From positions 1 through 64,000 of the forward strand of contig NZ_SLWX01000016.1 of NCBI RefSeq assembly GCF_004340525.1: 64,000 nt of DNA. Reading direction: 5' to 3'. This stretch comes from Chromatocurvus halotolerans (GTDB lineage Bacteria; Pseudomonadota; Gammaproteobacteria; Pseudomonadales; Halieaceae). Position numbers and translations under genes: made by a program. Positions 51,100 through 59,669 of this stretch are shown one piece after another. Each line of letters opens with the position of its first letter. The stretch's first letter is position 1. The notes below the pieces were generated by a model that made no database searches, was not told the origin of the DNA, and worked only from the letters and a program-made list of their open reading frames with translations.

Positions 51100-52178
51100 G
51101 TGGCCTCTACCTCGGGCCCGGTCTTTATCCCGAGCAATTCCTGCGCCCCACGGTCGAGTTCCTGCTGCAAAGCCAGCGCGGCAGCGGCGATATTCCCTGG
51201 TTCGAAGGCGGTCATACCGACCCCTGGGATCACGTGGAGGCGGCGATGGGCCTGTCCATCGGTGGCGAGCTCGCGGCGGCAGAGCGGGCCTATGCCTGGC
51301 TGCAGGCGCGACAGCTGGACGACGGCAGCTGGTGGGCAGCCTATCGCGGCGACATTGCCGAAAATCGGGGACGCCGGGAAACCAATTTTGTCGCCTATGT
51401 TGCCGCGGGCGTCTGGCATCATTACCTGATCAGCGAGGACCGCGAGTTCCTCCTGCGTTGCTGGCCGATGGTGCAGCGGGCCGTCGCTTTCGTTTTGGCA
51501 CAGCAGACAGAATACGGTGAGATCCACTGGGCCGTGGACGCCGCCGGCCGGTCCCTCGAGGATGCCCTCATTACCGGCTGCAGCTCCATCTACAAAAGCC
51601 TCGAGTGTGCCATCAATATTGCCCACGCCGTGCGCAGCCCCCGGCCCGACTGGGTTCTGGCGCGCAGCCGCCTCGGTGCGGCGCTGCGTGAGGCCCCCGA
51701 ACGTTTCGATCGCACCTGGGCGTCCAAGTCCCGCTACTCGATGGACTGGTTCTACCCGATTCTGACGGGGGTCCTGCAGGGCGGCGCCGCCCGCACGCGT
51801 CTTGCCGCGCGCTGGGAGGCCTTTGTCGAGACCGGCCTTGGCTGTCGCTGCGTCGTGGAAGAGCCCTGGGTCACGGTGGCGGAATCCTGCGAGCTGGTCA
51901 TGGCCCTGCTGGCGGCGGGTGATCATGCCCGCGCGGTCGAACTCTACAGCTGGCTGCACCGCTGGCGCAGCAGCGACGGTGCCTACTGGACCGGCTATCA
52001 GTTCGTCGAGGATCTGCTCTGGCCGGAGGAGAAGCCGACCTGGACTGCCGCTGCAATCCTGCTCGCCGCCGATGCGCTGACCGGACACACCGCGGCCTCG
52101 ACACTCTTTACCCGGGTGGACCTGCCGGCGTCTGACGCCGCGAGGCATCGCGCCAACCGCAGCAAGCCAATCCTCTGA
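51096..52178 (+). CDS. Prenyltransferase/squalene-cyclase-like toroid protein, function unknown
   Basis: A 360-residue soluble protein that looks like an alpha/alpha toroid. QW-type repeats, as in squalene-hopene cyclases, are visible: QSQRGSGDIPWF (25-36), QLDDGSWW (73-80) and SSDGAYWTGYQ near 305. The Asp-rich DxDD catalytic motif of squalene cyclases was not seen; a short acidic pair at WAVDAAG is not a match. It could bind or act on an isoprenoid or a glycan (six-hairpin glycosidases share this fold). The ATG overlaps the methyltransferase stop by 4 nt, so the two are co-translated with the GT4 gene. Confidence 0.7.
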   Translation: MSGLYLGPGLYPEQFLRPTVEFLLQSQRGSGDIPWFEGGHTDPWDHVEAAMGLSIGGELAAAERAYAWLQARQLDDGSWWAAYRGDIAENRGRRETNFVAYVAAGVWHHYLISEDREFLLRCWPMVQRAVAFVLAQQTEYGEIHWAVDAAGRSLEDALITGCSSIYKSLECAINIAHAVRSPRPDWVLARSRLGAALREAPERFDRTWASKSRYSMDWFYPILTGVLQGGAARTRLAARWEAFVETGLGCRCVVEEPWVTVAESCELVMALLAAGDHARAVELYSWLHRWRSSDGAYWTGYQFVEDLLWPEEKPTWTAAAILLAADALTGHTAASTLFTRVDLPASDAARHRANRSKPIL

Positions 52179-52183
52179 TTCCC

Positions 52184-52801
52184 TCAGTGGCGGCGCAGAA
52201 TCCGCAGACTGCCGCTGCTGTCGACAGACTCGAACAGCCCCGAGGCCAGCGCCAGCCGGTACACGGTGATCGGTGCCTGCCCACCCTCCGCGGCATCGGG
52301 ATAGACGTCGTGGATGGCAAGGAGCCCGCCGGTGCTGAGTCGGGTTGACCATGCCCGGTAGTCCGCCAGCGCGGCGTCCAGGCTGTGGCCGCCATCGATG
52401 AAAACGAGCCCGAGCGATCCCTGGAAGCACGCGGCGAAGCGTCCGGCGGGAGCCACCACCGGTATGACCACGTCCTCAAGGCCCGCGCGCTGCAGATTGC
52501 TGCGAAATTCATGGAAGGTATCCAGCGTTCCGCTGCGCGGATCGACCAGCCCGCTGTCGTGAAACATTTCACCGGGCTGGTGTTCCTCGGACCCGCGATG
52601 ATGATCCACGGCGAAAACGTGGCCGCCCGCGTCGCGACAGGCCAGGGCAAGATACAGCGTCGAACGGCCGCAATAGCTGCCGATTTCCAGCAGCGGCCCG
52701 TGTGCGCAGGCGGCCTTGCCGTGGTGATACAGGGCCTCGCCTTCATCGATCGACAGGAAGCCCTTGACGCTGTCGACGGGTATGGGCAGTTCTACGGTCA
52801 T
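52184..52801 (-). CDS. Class I SAM-dependent methyltransferase (Methyltransf_24 type)
   Basis: About 205 residues. SAM motif I LLEIGSYCGRSTLYLALA, FAVDHHRGSEEHQ, LVFIDGGHSLDAALADYRAW and LLAIHDVYPDA match the Methyltransf_24 family often linked to cell-surface polysaccharide or cephalosporin-hydroxylase-like groups. Substrate unknown. ATG 52801 is preferred; GTG 52813 is in frame. It runs opposite to its neighbours, convergent with the toroid gene (five bases apart) and divergent from waaA. Confidence 0.82.
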   Translation of the reverse strand: MTVELPIPVDSVKGFLSIDEGEALYHHGKAACAHGPLLEIGSYCGRSTLYLALACRDAGGHVFAVDHHRGSEEHQPGEMFHDSGLVDPRSGTLDTFHEFRSNLQRAGLEDVVIPVVAPAGRFAACFQGSLGLVFIDGGHSLDAALADYRAWSTRLSTGGLLAIHDVYPDAAEGGQAPITVYRLALASGLFESVDSSGSLRILRRH

Positions 52802-52917
52802 CTGGCGGTCCACAGCAAGTCCGGAAAGCGGCGCACGCTAGCGCCTTTGCGGAAGGCTGGCAAGCGCGACAGCGCCTCGTTATGCTGGCTGCCCGACGTT
52901 GTTTCCCGGTAAGCCCC

Positions 52918-54210
52918 ATGCGCCTTGTGTACAGCACGGTTTTCCGCCTGCTTCTGCCCCTGGTGTTTCTGCGTCTGCTGTGGCGCTCGCGTGCGACCCC
53001 CGCCTATCGGCGGCGCTGGGGTGAGCGTCTCGGGCTGGCGCCCGGCAACGAGAGTCGTGCGGCGCGCCCTGATCCGGGCCCCGTGCTGTGGCTGCACGCT
53101 GTGTCGCTGGGCGAGACACTTGCCGCCCGTCCGCTGGTGGAGTTCCTGCTTGCCGAATATTCCGGCACCCCCGTGCTGGTCACCACGACAACGCCCACCG
53201 GCTCGCATCAGGTGCGTGCACTGTTCGGCGAGCGCGTGCTGCATGTCTATGCACCCCTGGATACACCCGGCGCCGTCGGTCGATTCCTGGCCCGGCACCG
53301 GCCGCAGCTTCTGCTGCTGATCGAGACCGAACTGTGGCCCAACCTGCTGCATGGCTGCCGTCAGCGGCATTGTCCGGTGCTGCTGGCCAATGCCCGTCTG
53401 TCCGAGCGCTCTTTTCGCGGCTATGCCCGGCTGGGTCAGTTCGGCCGCAGACTGCTGTCGTGTGTCAGCCATGTGGCCTGTCAGACGCAGGACGATGCCA
53501 GCCGTTTCGCGGCCCTGGGCGTGCCTGCCGATCGTCTCAGCGTGTGCGGCAATATCAAGTTTGACCTGGATGTCGGCGGCAGCCTGCCGGGGCGGATTCA
53601 GGCACTGCTGGCCGAGTGGCACTGCGCCGGGCGCTTCATTTTTGCTGCAGCGAGCACGCATGCCGGGGAGGATGAAGCCGTGCTGAGGGCCTTTGCCGCC
53701 CTGCGCCGGCAGGTACCGGATGCCCTGCTGCTACTGGTGCCCCGGCATCCCGAGCGGTTCGAGGCGGTTCACGGCCTGTGCACCGCCGCCGGCTGGCAGA
53801 CCTGTCGTCGCAGTCTTGGCGAGTCGCCGGGCGCGGATACCGCCGTGTTGCTGGGTGACACGGTGGGTGAGCTGCTGCTGCTGCTCGGTGCCGCGGATGT
53901 CGCCTTTGTCGGTGGTAGTCTGGTGCCGCGGGGTGGACACAACCTGCTGGAACCCGCCGCGCTGGGCGTGCCCGTGCTGTCCGGGGAATCACTGTTCAAC
54001 TTCACCGCGGTGCGCGATCTACTGTTGGCCAGCGGTGCCCTGGCGCTGGTGGAGGACGCTGAAGATCTGGGGAAGGTTCTGTGCGAACTGGCGCGAGACC
54101 CGGCCCGGAGACAGGCGATGGGCAATGCAGGGTCTCTGGCGGTAGCGGGCAATCGCGGCGCCCGGGCGCAGATTGAGGCCCAGGTGCGGCGCCTGCTGCC
54201 GCCACGCTAG
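52918..54210 (+). CDS. waaA: 3-deoxy-D-manno-octulosonic acid transferase (Kdo transferase)
   Basis: Adds Kdo to lipid IVA in the inner-core step of LPS synthesis at the cytoplasmic face of the inner membrane. The 430-residue GT30 enzyme has an N-terminal hydrophobic anchor (STVFRLLLPLVFLRLLW), the acceptor-binding WLHAVSLGET, IETELWPNLL, and the donor-domain VGGSLVPRGGHNLLEPAALGVPV. This proves a Gram-negative LPS envelope. ATG 52918 (MRLVYSTVF) is preferred over 52882; ribosome site is weak. Convergent with tolC. Confidence 0.95.
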   Translation: MRLVYSTVFRLLLPLVFLRLLWRSRATPAYRRRWGERLGLAPGNESRAARPDPGPVLWLHAVSLGETLAARPLVEFLLAEYSGTPVLVTTTTPTGSHQVRALFGERVLHVYAPLDTPGAVGRFLARHRPQLLLLIETELWPNLLHGCRQRHCPVLLANARLSERSFRGYARLGQFGRRLLSCVSHVACQTQDDASRFAALGVPADRLSVCGNIKFDLDVGGSLPGRIQALLAEWHCAGRFIFAAASTHAGEDEAVLRAFAALRRQVPDALLLLVPRHPERFEAVHGLCTAAGWQTCRRSLGESPGADTAVLLGDTVGELLLLLGAADVAFVGGSLVPRGGHNLLEPAALGVPVLSGESLFNFTAVRDLLLASGALALVEDAEDLGKVLCELARDPARRQAMGNAGSLAVAGNRGARAQIEAQVRRLLPPR

Positions 54211-54225
54211 GGGTCTAAAGGGCGA

Positions 54226-55644
54226 TCAGTTTCCCGACGAGGCGGTGGGTGGGGGTGGGCTTTCCAGTTCACTGTCGAGCGCGTAGATGTCCTCCGGACT
54301 CAGCAGGCCTGCCTGTTCCTTCAGGCGCAGCATGTTGAGTACGTAGTCGTAGCGGGAATTGGCGTAGTCCCGCTGCGCCGCGAACAGCGTGTTCTGCGCG
54401 TTGAGAACGTCAACGATATTGCGCGTGCCCACTTCGTAGCCAGCCTGGGTGGCATCGAGGGCGCTCTGTGAGGAGACGATGCTCTGGCGCCGGGCGGCAA
54501 CCCGCGCCACATCGCTCAGCACCGTCATGTGCAGGGAGCGGGCATTGGTTACCGTATTGCGTGACAGGTTGATGCGCTCCTCGCGTGCGCCGATGAATTC
54601 CTGCGCGGCGCGACGTCGCTCCGCGCTGACGGCGCCGCCGGAGAACAGCGGCACCTCAAGAACCAACCCGAACGAGGTGTTCTCTACCTGGCTGTCCGGC
54701 GCGGCGTCGAAGGGCGTCGCCGGCACCCGATTCAGCGAACCCGTGGTTTCCTGGTCCGAGTAGCTCGCACGGCCGCGCAGGGTGGGTGCGTGCGCCATCT
54801 GGCTCGCCCTTGCGCTCTGGCGTGCCGCTTCCTCGGCGTACTTCGCCGCCTTCAGGTTGAAGTTGTTGGCCAGGGCAAACTCGACCCACGCCGAGCGGTC
54901 GAGCGGCTCGGGCTTCTTGATCTCGAAATCCTCATCGAGTACGTCAAGGTTGTTGTGCTCGCGACCGGTGAGAACGGACAGCCTCTCCAGCGCCACGTCG
55001 ACGTTGTTCTCGTCAACGATCCGGTTGACCTGGGCCAGATCGTAGGCGGCCTCGGCCTCATGCACGTCGGTAATGGCGATCAGACCCACTTCGAAGCGCT
55101 GCTGGGTCTGCTCCAGCTGGCGCTCGAAGGCACGTTCCTGTGCTTTCGTGGCTTCCAGGTTGTCCTGCGCGCGCAGGACCGCAAGGTAGGCTTCGACCAC
55201 CCGCAGGATCAGGTTCTGCTGATTGGCGGCGAATGTGGCTTCCGCCTGCCGCGTGATTTCCTTGCCCGACTGGAAAATGAACCAGGCAGGCAGATCGAAA
55301 ATGGCCTGCTGCAGTGAGAAGGTATAGCCTTTGACGTCGGTATTGACCGTGGTCTCGGTATCGATAACGCCGACCTCCCCGGTATCCTGGTTGACGGAGA
55401 AGTTCTCCTGCTGGGCAATCCGTTCGTTGTTGGTGATCTCGTACGTGCCCGAGATCTGCGGAAGCAGCGCGGACAGCGCCGATTTCTCGGTTTCCAGAGT
55501 GGCCCGGTACTGCGCCTGCTCGGCACGGAGCTGGGCGTCGTTTTCCAGCGCCGTTTCGTAGATGTCCCGCAGTGAGTCTCCGCGGGCTGTCAGGGTAAGG
55601 CTCGCCAGCCCCAGGAAAAGGAAAATCGCCGCGCGGATAGGCAT
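54226..55644 (-). CDS. tolC: TolC family outer membrane protein
   Basis: Trimeric outer-membrane exit duct for type I secretion and RND/MATE efflux. The 472-residue protein has a signal peptide (MPIRAAIFLFLGLASLTLTARG) and two repeated OEP (outer membrane efflux) halves of long helices, with the family segments SLRDIYETALENDAQLRAEQ, GYTFSLQQAIFDLPAW, FEVGLIAITDVHEAEAAYD and GYEVGTRNIVDVLNAQNTL. Start at 55644 puts the signal peptide first; the frame continues upstream to 56292 without meaning. Upstream lies the divergent DUF1249 gene, as tolC-yqiB in E. coli. Confidence 0.95.
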   Translation of the reverse strand: MPIRAAIFLFLGLASLTLTARGDSLRDIYETALENDAQLRAEQAQYRATLETEKSALSALLPQISGTYEITNNERIAQQENFSVNQDTGEVGVIDTETTVNTDVKGYTFSLQQAIFDLPAWFIFQSGKEITRQAEATFAANQQNLILRVVEAYLAVLRAQDNLEATKAQERAFERQLEQTQQRFEVGLIAITDVHEAEAAYDLAQVNRIVDENNVDVALERLSVLTGREHNNLDVLDEDFEIKKPEPLDRSAWVEFALANNFNLKAAKYAEEAARQSARASQMAHAPTLRGRASYSDQETTGSLNRVPATPFDAAPDSQVENTSFGLVLEVPLFSGGAVSAERRRAAQEFIGAREERINLSRNTVTNARSLHMTVLSDVARVAARRQSIVSSQSALDATQAGYEVGTRNIVDVLNAQNTLFAAQRDYANSRYDYVLNMLRLKEQAGLLSPEDIYALDSELESPPPPTASSGN

Positions 55645-55815
55645 CGGTAGTGCGTCCTGTGAGTTCTGAAAAAATCCGGAAGCCGAGTGTAGCAGGACCG
55701 GCCATGCCGCGCATGTGCCGCAATTAACAAAACCGGGGGTGCCGCTGGCGCTGCCCATGACAGGTGTTACACTTCTGCGGCCTATCTCGGGAGAGAGCTC
55801 ATATCTGCACCTGTT

Positions 55816-56262
55816 ATGCATAGACAGCGCTACACTGTGGACCTGACCGGATTGCATGCGGTCTGCGAGGCGAACTACGCCCGCATGATGCGTGTTTTCC
55901 CGGCCTACGAAGTCAGCAACCGGACCGAGTTCGCGCTGCTTGACGAGCGCGTGTCGATCGACGTGATCGAGCGCAGTCGCTACACCACGATATTCCGCAT
56001 CGCCTCGCGCCCTGTGGCCCGGGCCTGGCTCGCACCGCTGCAGATGGAAGTCCGCGCCTACCACGACGCGGCAATGCTTGAGGTCGGCTCCTTTCAGGCA
56101 AGCGGCACTGTCCAGGCACGCTACGCCTACCCGAATCCCGCCATGCACCAGCAGGATGAAAAAAATCAGCAGAACCGCTTTCTGGCGGACTGGCTGGAGC
56201 ACTGCCTTGCCAACGGCCTCGCGAGCCTGCCCGACAGCCTCCGCCGCACACCTCAGGTATAA
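55816..56262 (+). CDS. DUF1249 family protein (YqiB-like)
   Basis: A 148-residue cytoplasmic protein with YARMMRVFPAY near the N-terminus and the family pattern MEVRAYHDAAMLEV and KNQQNRFLADWLEHCLANG. It matches the YqiB/DUF1249 family, which is next to cpdA in many gammaproteobacteria, but has no known function. Fifteen nt precede cpdA. The 171-nt divergent spacer to tolC holds a TTACACT -10-like element at 55766-55772 and inverted ACAGGTG/CACCTGT arms 41 nt apart. Confidence 0.85.
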   Translation: MHRQRYTVDLTGLHAVCEANYARMMRVFPAYEVSNRTEFALLDERVSIDVIERSRYTTIFRIASRPVARAWLAPLQMEVRAYHDAAMLEVGSFQASGTVQARYAYPNPAMHQQDEKNQQNRFLADWLEHCLANGLASLPDSLRRTPQV

Positions 56263-56276
56263 CGCAGGTGGCCTCC

Positions 56277-57104
56277 ATGTCCGGGCGCGCACGAGAGCTC
56301 GAGCACAGCGGTGACGTTGTACGGCTGGTGCAGATAACGGATACCCACCTGCAGGGCGAGGCCAATGGCAAGCTGCTCGGCATGGATACGGACCGCTCGC
56401 TGCAGGCGGTGCTCGACCTGGTGCGAAGCGAGCAGCCGGTCATCGACCTGGTTTTGGGCACCGGTGACCTGTCCAACCACGGCGAGCGTGGCGCCTACGA
56501 ACGCCTGCTCGAGTATTTTGCCGGACTCGGTAGCCGGCACGTATGGCTTCCGGGCAACCACGATGACCGTAGCGTCATGCTCGAGGTAGCCGGCGAAAAG
56601 CGGCTTGCCGGCGAGATCCGCCTTGGCGGCTGGCAGATTATGCTGCTCGATTCACAGCTGCCTGGCCAGGTTGGCGGCCACCTCGGCAACGAGGAGCTCG
56701 CCCGTCTCGAAAGCGGGCTCGCGGCGGGACGTGCAGAGGGCCTTCACAGCCTCATCTGTCTGCATCATCAGCCGGTACCGATCGGCTGTACCTGGCTCGA
56801 CCAGCAGAAGGTAGACGACGCGGCGGATTTTTTCCGTATCGTCGATGCCAGCCCTGCGGTGAAAGCCGTCATCTGGGGGCACGTCCACCAGCAATATGAG
56901 CGCCAGCGCGGTGCCGTGCGGCTGATGAGCACCCCCTCCACCTGCATACAGTTCCGTCCCGGGCAGCGCAATTTCTCCCTGGACGACTGCGCCCCCGGCT
57001 ATCGCTGGCTGGAGCTGCACGCGGATGGCCGCGTGCTCAGCGAGGTATCGCGCGTCCGCGACGTCACCTTTGCAGTCGATCTCGGCTCCAACGGTTATCT
57101 GTAA
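56277..57104 (+). CDS. cpdA: 3',5'-cyclic AMP phosphodiesterase CpdA
   Basis: Class III metallophosphoesterase that hydrolyses cAMP, 275 residues. Metal-binding motifs in order: ITDTHLQ, GTGDLSNHG, LPGNHDDR, LICLHHQP and IWGHVHQQY, a complete dinuclear site with the Asn-His pair. cpdA adjacent to the DUF1249 gene and parE is the E. coli order (yqiB-cpdA-yqiA-parE), here without yqiA. The ATG at 56277 has AGG seven bases upstream; a GTG at 56268 is in frame. Confidence 0.94.
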   Translation: MSGRARELEHSGDVVRLVQITDTHLQGEANGKLLGMDTDRSLQAVLDLVRSEQPVIDLVLGTGDLSNHGERGAYERLLEYFAGLGSRHVWLPGNHDDRSVMLEVAGEKRLAGEIRLGGWQIMLLDSQLPGQVGGHLGNEELARLESGLAAGRAEGLHSLICLHHQPVPIGCTWLDQQKVDDAADFFRIVDASPAVKAVIWGHVHQQYERQRGAVRLMSTPSTCIQFRPGQRNFSLDDCAPGYRWLELHADGRVLSEVSRVRDVTFAVDLGSNGYL

Positions 57105-57125
57105 TTCTCCCTAAATGACCTGATT

Positions 57126-59015
57126 ATGAGCGACTATACCGCGCAAGACATTGAAGTCCTGACAGGGCTGGACCCGGTGCGCAAGCGTCCCGGGATGTAT
57201 ACCGATACCAGCCGTCCCAATCACCTGGCGCAGGAGGTCATCGACAACAGCGTGGATGAAGCGCTGGCCGGCCACGCCAGCGAGATCGACCTTGTCCTGC
57301 ACGCCGACGGCAGCGTCACGGTGACCGATAACGGTCGCGGCATGCCCGTGGACCTGCATACGGGGGAGGGGCGGCCCGGTGTCGAGGTCATCCTGTCCAC
57401 ACTGCACGCGGGCGGCAAGTTTTCGTCCAAGAGCTACGCCTTCAGCGGTGGTCTGCACGGCGTGGGCGTTTCCGTGGTGAATGCGCTGTCGCAGGAGCTG
57501 ACGGTGACGGTGCGCCGCGACGGCAATGTCTATCGCATGCAGTTTGCCGGCGGCCACAAGGTCAGTGATCTCGAGGTGGTCGATACCTGTGGGCGGCGCA
57601 ACACGGGCACCAGCCTGCGCTTTCTGCCGGATCCCCAGTACTTCGACTCCATCAATTTTTCCGTGCCGCGTCTGGTGCACGTGCTTCGCGCCAAGGCCGT
57701 CCTCTGCCCGGGACTCCGGGTGCGCTTCACGGATGAAAAAAAAGGCGAGAGCGAGGAATGGTACTTCGAGGATGGCCTGACCGACTATCTCGCGGACGCT
57801 ACCCGGGGCTTTCCCTGTGTCCCTGAGGAGCCGTTCACGGGATCTTTCAGCGGCGCCGATGCCGCCGTGGACTGGGCCGTGCAGTGGCTGCCCGAGGGTG
57901 GCGAGCTGGTGGCCGAGTCCTACGTCAACCTCATTCCCACGGCCCAGGGCGGCACCCATGTCAACGGTCTGCGCAGCGGACTGCTGGAGGCGATGCGCGA
58001 TTTCTGCGAGTTGCGCAATCTGCTGCCCCGGGGGGTGAAGCTGACGCCGGAGGATATCTGGGAGCGCTGCTGCTATGTGCTGTCCGCCAAACTGAGCGAC
58101 CCGCAGTTTTCCGGGCAGACCAAGGAGCGACTGTCTTCCCGTGAGGCGGCGGGCTTTATTGCCGGCATTGCCAAGGATGCATTCAGTCTCTGGCTCAACC
58201 AGCACACGGGTGATGCCGAGCGTCTCGCGGAGCTGTGCATCAATACTGCCCAGCGGCGCCTGCGCTCCTCGAAGAAAGTCGCGCGCAAGAAGATCAGCGC
58301 GGGACCGGCGCTCCCCGGCAAGCTGGCGGACTGCTCGGGTGAGGATCCGGCGCGCTCCGAGCTTTTCCTGGTGGAGGGCGATTCGGCCGGCGGCTCGGCC
58401 AAACAGGCGAGGGACCGCGAGTTCCAGGCGATTCTTCCGCTGCGCGGCAAGATCCTCAACACCTGGGAAGTCGATTCCCAGGAGGTGCTCGCCTCGCAGG
58501 AAGTGCACAATATTTCCATCGCCCTGGGCATCGATCCGGGCAGTGACGATCTTAGCGGCCTGCGCTACGGCAAGGTCTGCATCCTGGCCGATGCGGATTC
58601 CGACGGCCTGCACATCGCCACGCTGGTCTGTGCGCTGTTCGTGCGTCATTTCCGGCCGCTGGTGAGTGCCGGTCATGTCTTCGTCGCCATGCCGCCGCTG
58701 TACCGCATCGACGTCGGCAAGGAAGTGTTCTACGCCCTGGACGAGAGTGAGAAGCAGGGGGTACTGGCGCGCATCGAGGCGGAGAAGAAGCGCGGCAAGG
58801 TTAACGTGCAGCGCTTCAAGGGCCTCGGTGAGATGAACCCCCTGCAGCTGCGCGAGACCACCATGGCGCCGGACACGCGTCGCCTGGTGCGCCTCGTGTT
58901 GGATGCCGGCGACGGGACCAGTAAGATGCTGGATATGCTGCTGGCGAAGAAACGGTCGGGTGACCGCAAGACCTGGCTGGAATCCAAGGGGGATCTTGCC
59001 GAGGTACTGGCCTGA
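57126..59015 (+). CDS. parE: DNA topoisomerase IV subunit B
   Basis: ATPase subunit of topoisomerase IV, which decatenates replicated chromosomes. The 629-residue protein has the GHKL ATP site EVIDNSVDEALAGHA, DNGRGMPVD, and GLHGVGVSVVNALS, and the TOPRIM domain FLVEGDSAGGSAK with LADADSDGLHIATL. The DSDGLHI form (in place of DVDGAHI) and the length of about 630 mark ParE, not GyrB. The quinolone-region EGDSAGGSAKQARDR is conserved. 22 nt after cpdA. Confidence 0.97.
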   Translation: MSDYTAQDIEVLTGLDPVRKRPGMYTDTSRPNHLAQEVIDNSVDEALAGHASEIDLVLHADGSVTVTDNGRGMPVDLHTGEGRPGVEVILSTLHAGGKFSSKSYAFSGGLHGVGVSVVNALSQELTVTVRRDGNVYRMQFAGGHKVSDLEVVDTCGRRNTGTSLRFLPDPQYFDSINFSVPRLVHVLRAKAVLCPGLRVRFTDEKKGESEEWYFEDGLTDYLADATRGFPCVPEEPFTGSFSGADAAVDWAVQWLPEGGELVAESYVNLIPTAQGGTHVNGLRSGLLEAMRDFCELRNLLPRGVKLTPEDIWERCCYVLSAKLSDPQFSGQTKERLSSREAAGFIAGIAKDAFSLWLNQHTGDAERLAELCINTAQRRLRSSKKVARKKISAGPALPGKLADCSGEDPARSELFLVEGDSAGGSAKQARDREFQAILPLRGKILNTWEVDSQEVLASQEVHNISIALGIDPGSDDLSGLRYGKVCILADADSDGLHIATLVCALFVRHFRPLVSAGHVFVAMPPLYRIDVGKEVFYALDESEKQGVLARIEAEKKRGKVNVQRFKGLGEMNPLQLRETTMAPDTRRLVRLVLDAGDGTSKMLDMLLAKKRSGDRKTWLESKGDLAEVLA

Positions 59016-59072
59016 CTCCGGCGGCCGGGGCAGCGCAACCGCAGCCCGCAATCACAACAGGAGAAGCAGACC

Positions 59073-59669
59073 ATGAAAACGACGGCACATAACAGGTGGC
59101 TGACGGCATGTCTGGGCGTTGCACTGGCAGTCTTTACCGGCGCCGCCAGTGCAGAGTGGGAACTCGATGGCGATCGCTCCCGACTGAGCTTCATTTCGGT
59201 GAAGAACGCCTCCGTCGGTGAGGCGCACACGTTCAAGACACTCGAGGGCTCTGTCAGCGACGATGGCAGCGCCAAGGTCGGGATCGATCTCGACAGCGTC
59301 GAGACCGCCATCCCCATCCGCAATGAGCGCATGCGGGAAATGCTGTTCGAAACGGCTAGCTTCCCCGCCGCCAGCATCACGGCCAGCGTCGACCCCGCGG
59401 TCATTGAAAAGGCGAGGAAAGGGCCCATCGAAGTGACCCTGCCGCTGACGGTGGAACTGCACGGCAGCAGCGCAAGCTATGACGCCGCAATGCTGGTGAG
59501 CGTTGCCGAGGACGGCAGTCTGCACGTGGCGACTCGCGAGCCGATTGTCGTGGATGCCGGTGACTTCGCGCTGGGAGCGGGTGTGACAGCCCTGAAGGAG
59601 GTCGCCGGATTGACGTCCATCAGCACGTCGGTTCCCGTTTCTGCCTATCTGGTATTCGATCCAGGCTGA
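59073..59669 (+). CDS. YceI family protein
   Basis: Periplasmic lipocalin-like protein of 198 residues. Signal peptide MKTTAHNRWLTACLGVALAVFTGAASA, then WELDGDRSRLSFISVKNASVGEAHTF, the YceI family opening (which binds polyisoprenoids in characterised homologs); the rest is beta-barrel. Ligand unknown. An AGGAGAAG at 59059-59066 precedes the ATG. It overlaps the 3' end of the convergent heme-repeat gene by 25 nt. Confidence 0.88.
   Translation: MKTTAHNRWLTACLGVALAVFTGAASAEWELDGDRSRLSFISVKNASVGEAHTFKTLEGSVSDDGSAKVGIDLDSVETAIPIRNERMREMLFETASFPAASITASVDPAVIEKARKGPIEVTLPLTVELHGSSASYDAAMLVSVAEDGSLHVATREPIVVDAGDFALGAGVTALKEVAGLTSISTSVPVSAYLVFDPG

Noticed and set aside
52918-54210. WaaA as a generic glycosyltransferase of the GT4 cluster
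   Set aside because: Kdo-transferase motifs (WLHAVSLGET, IETELWPN) and the N-terminal anchor are specific to GT30.
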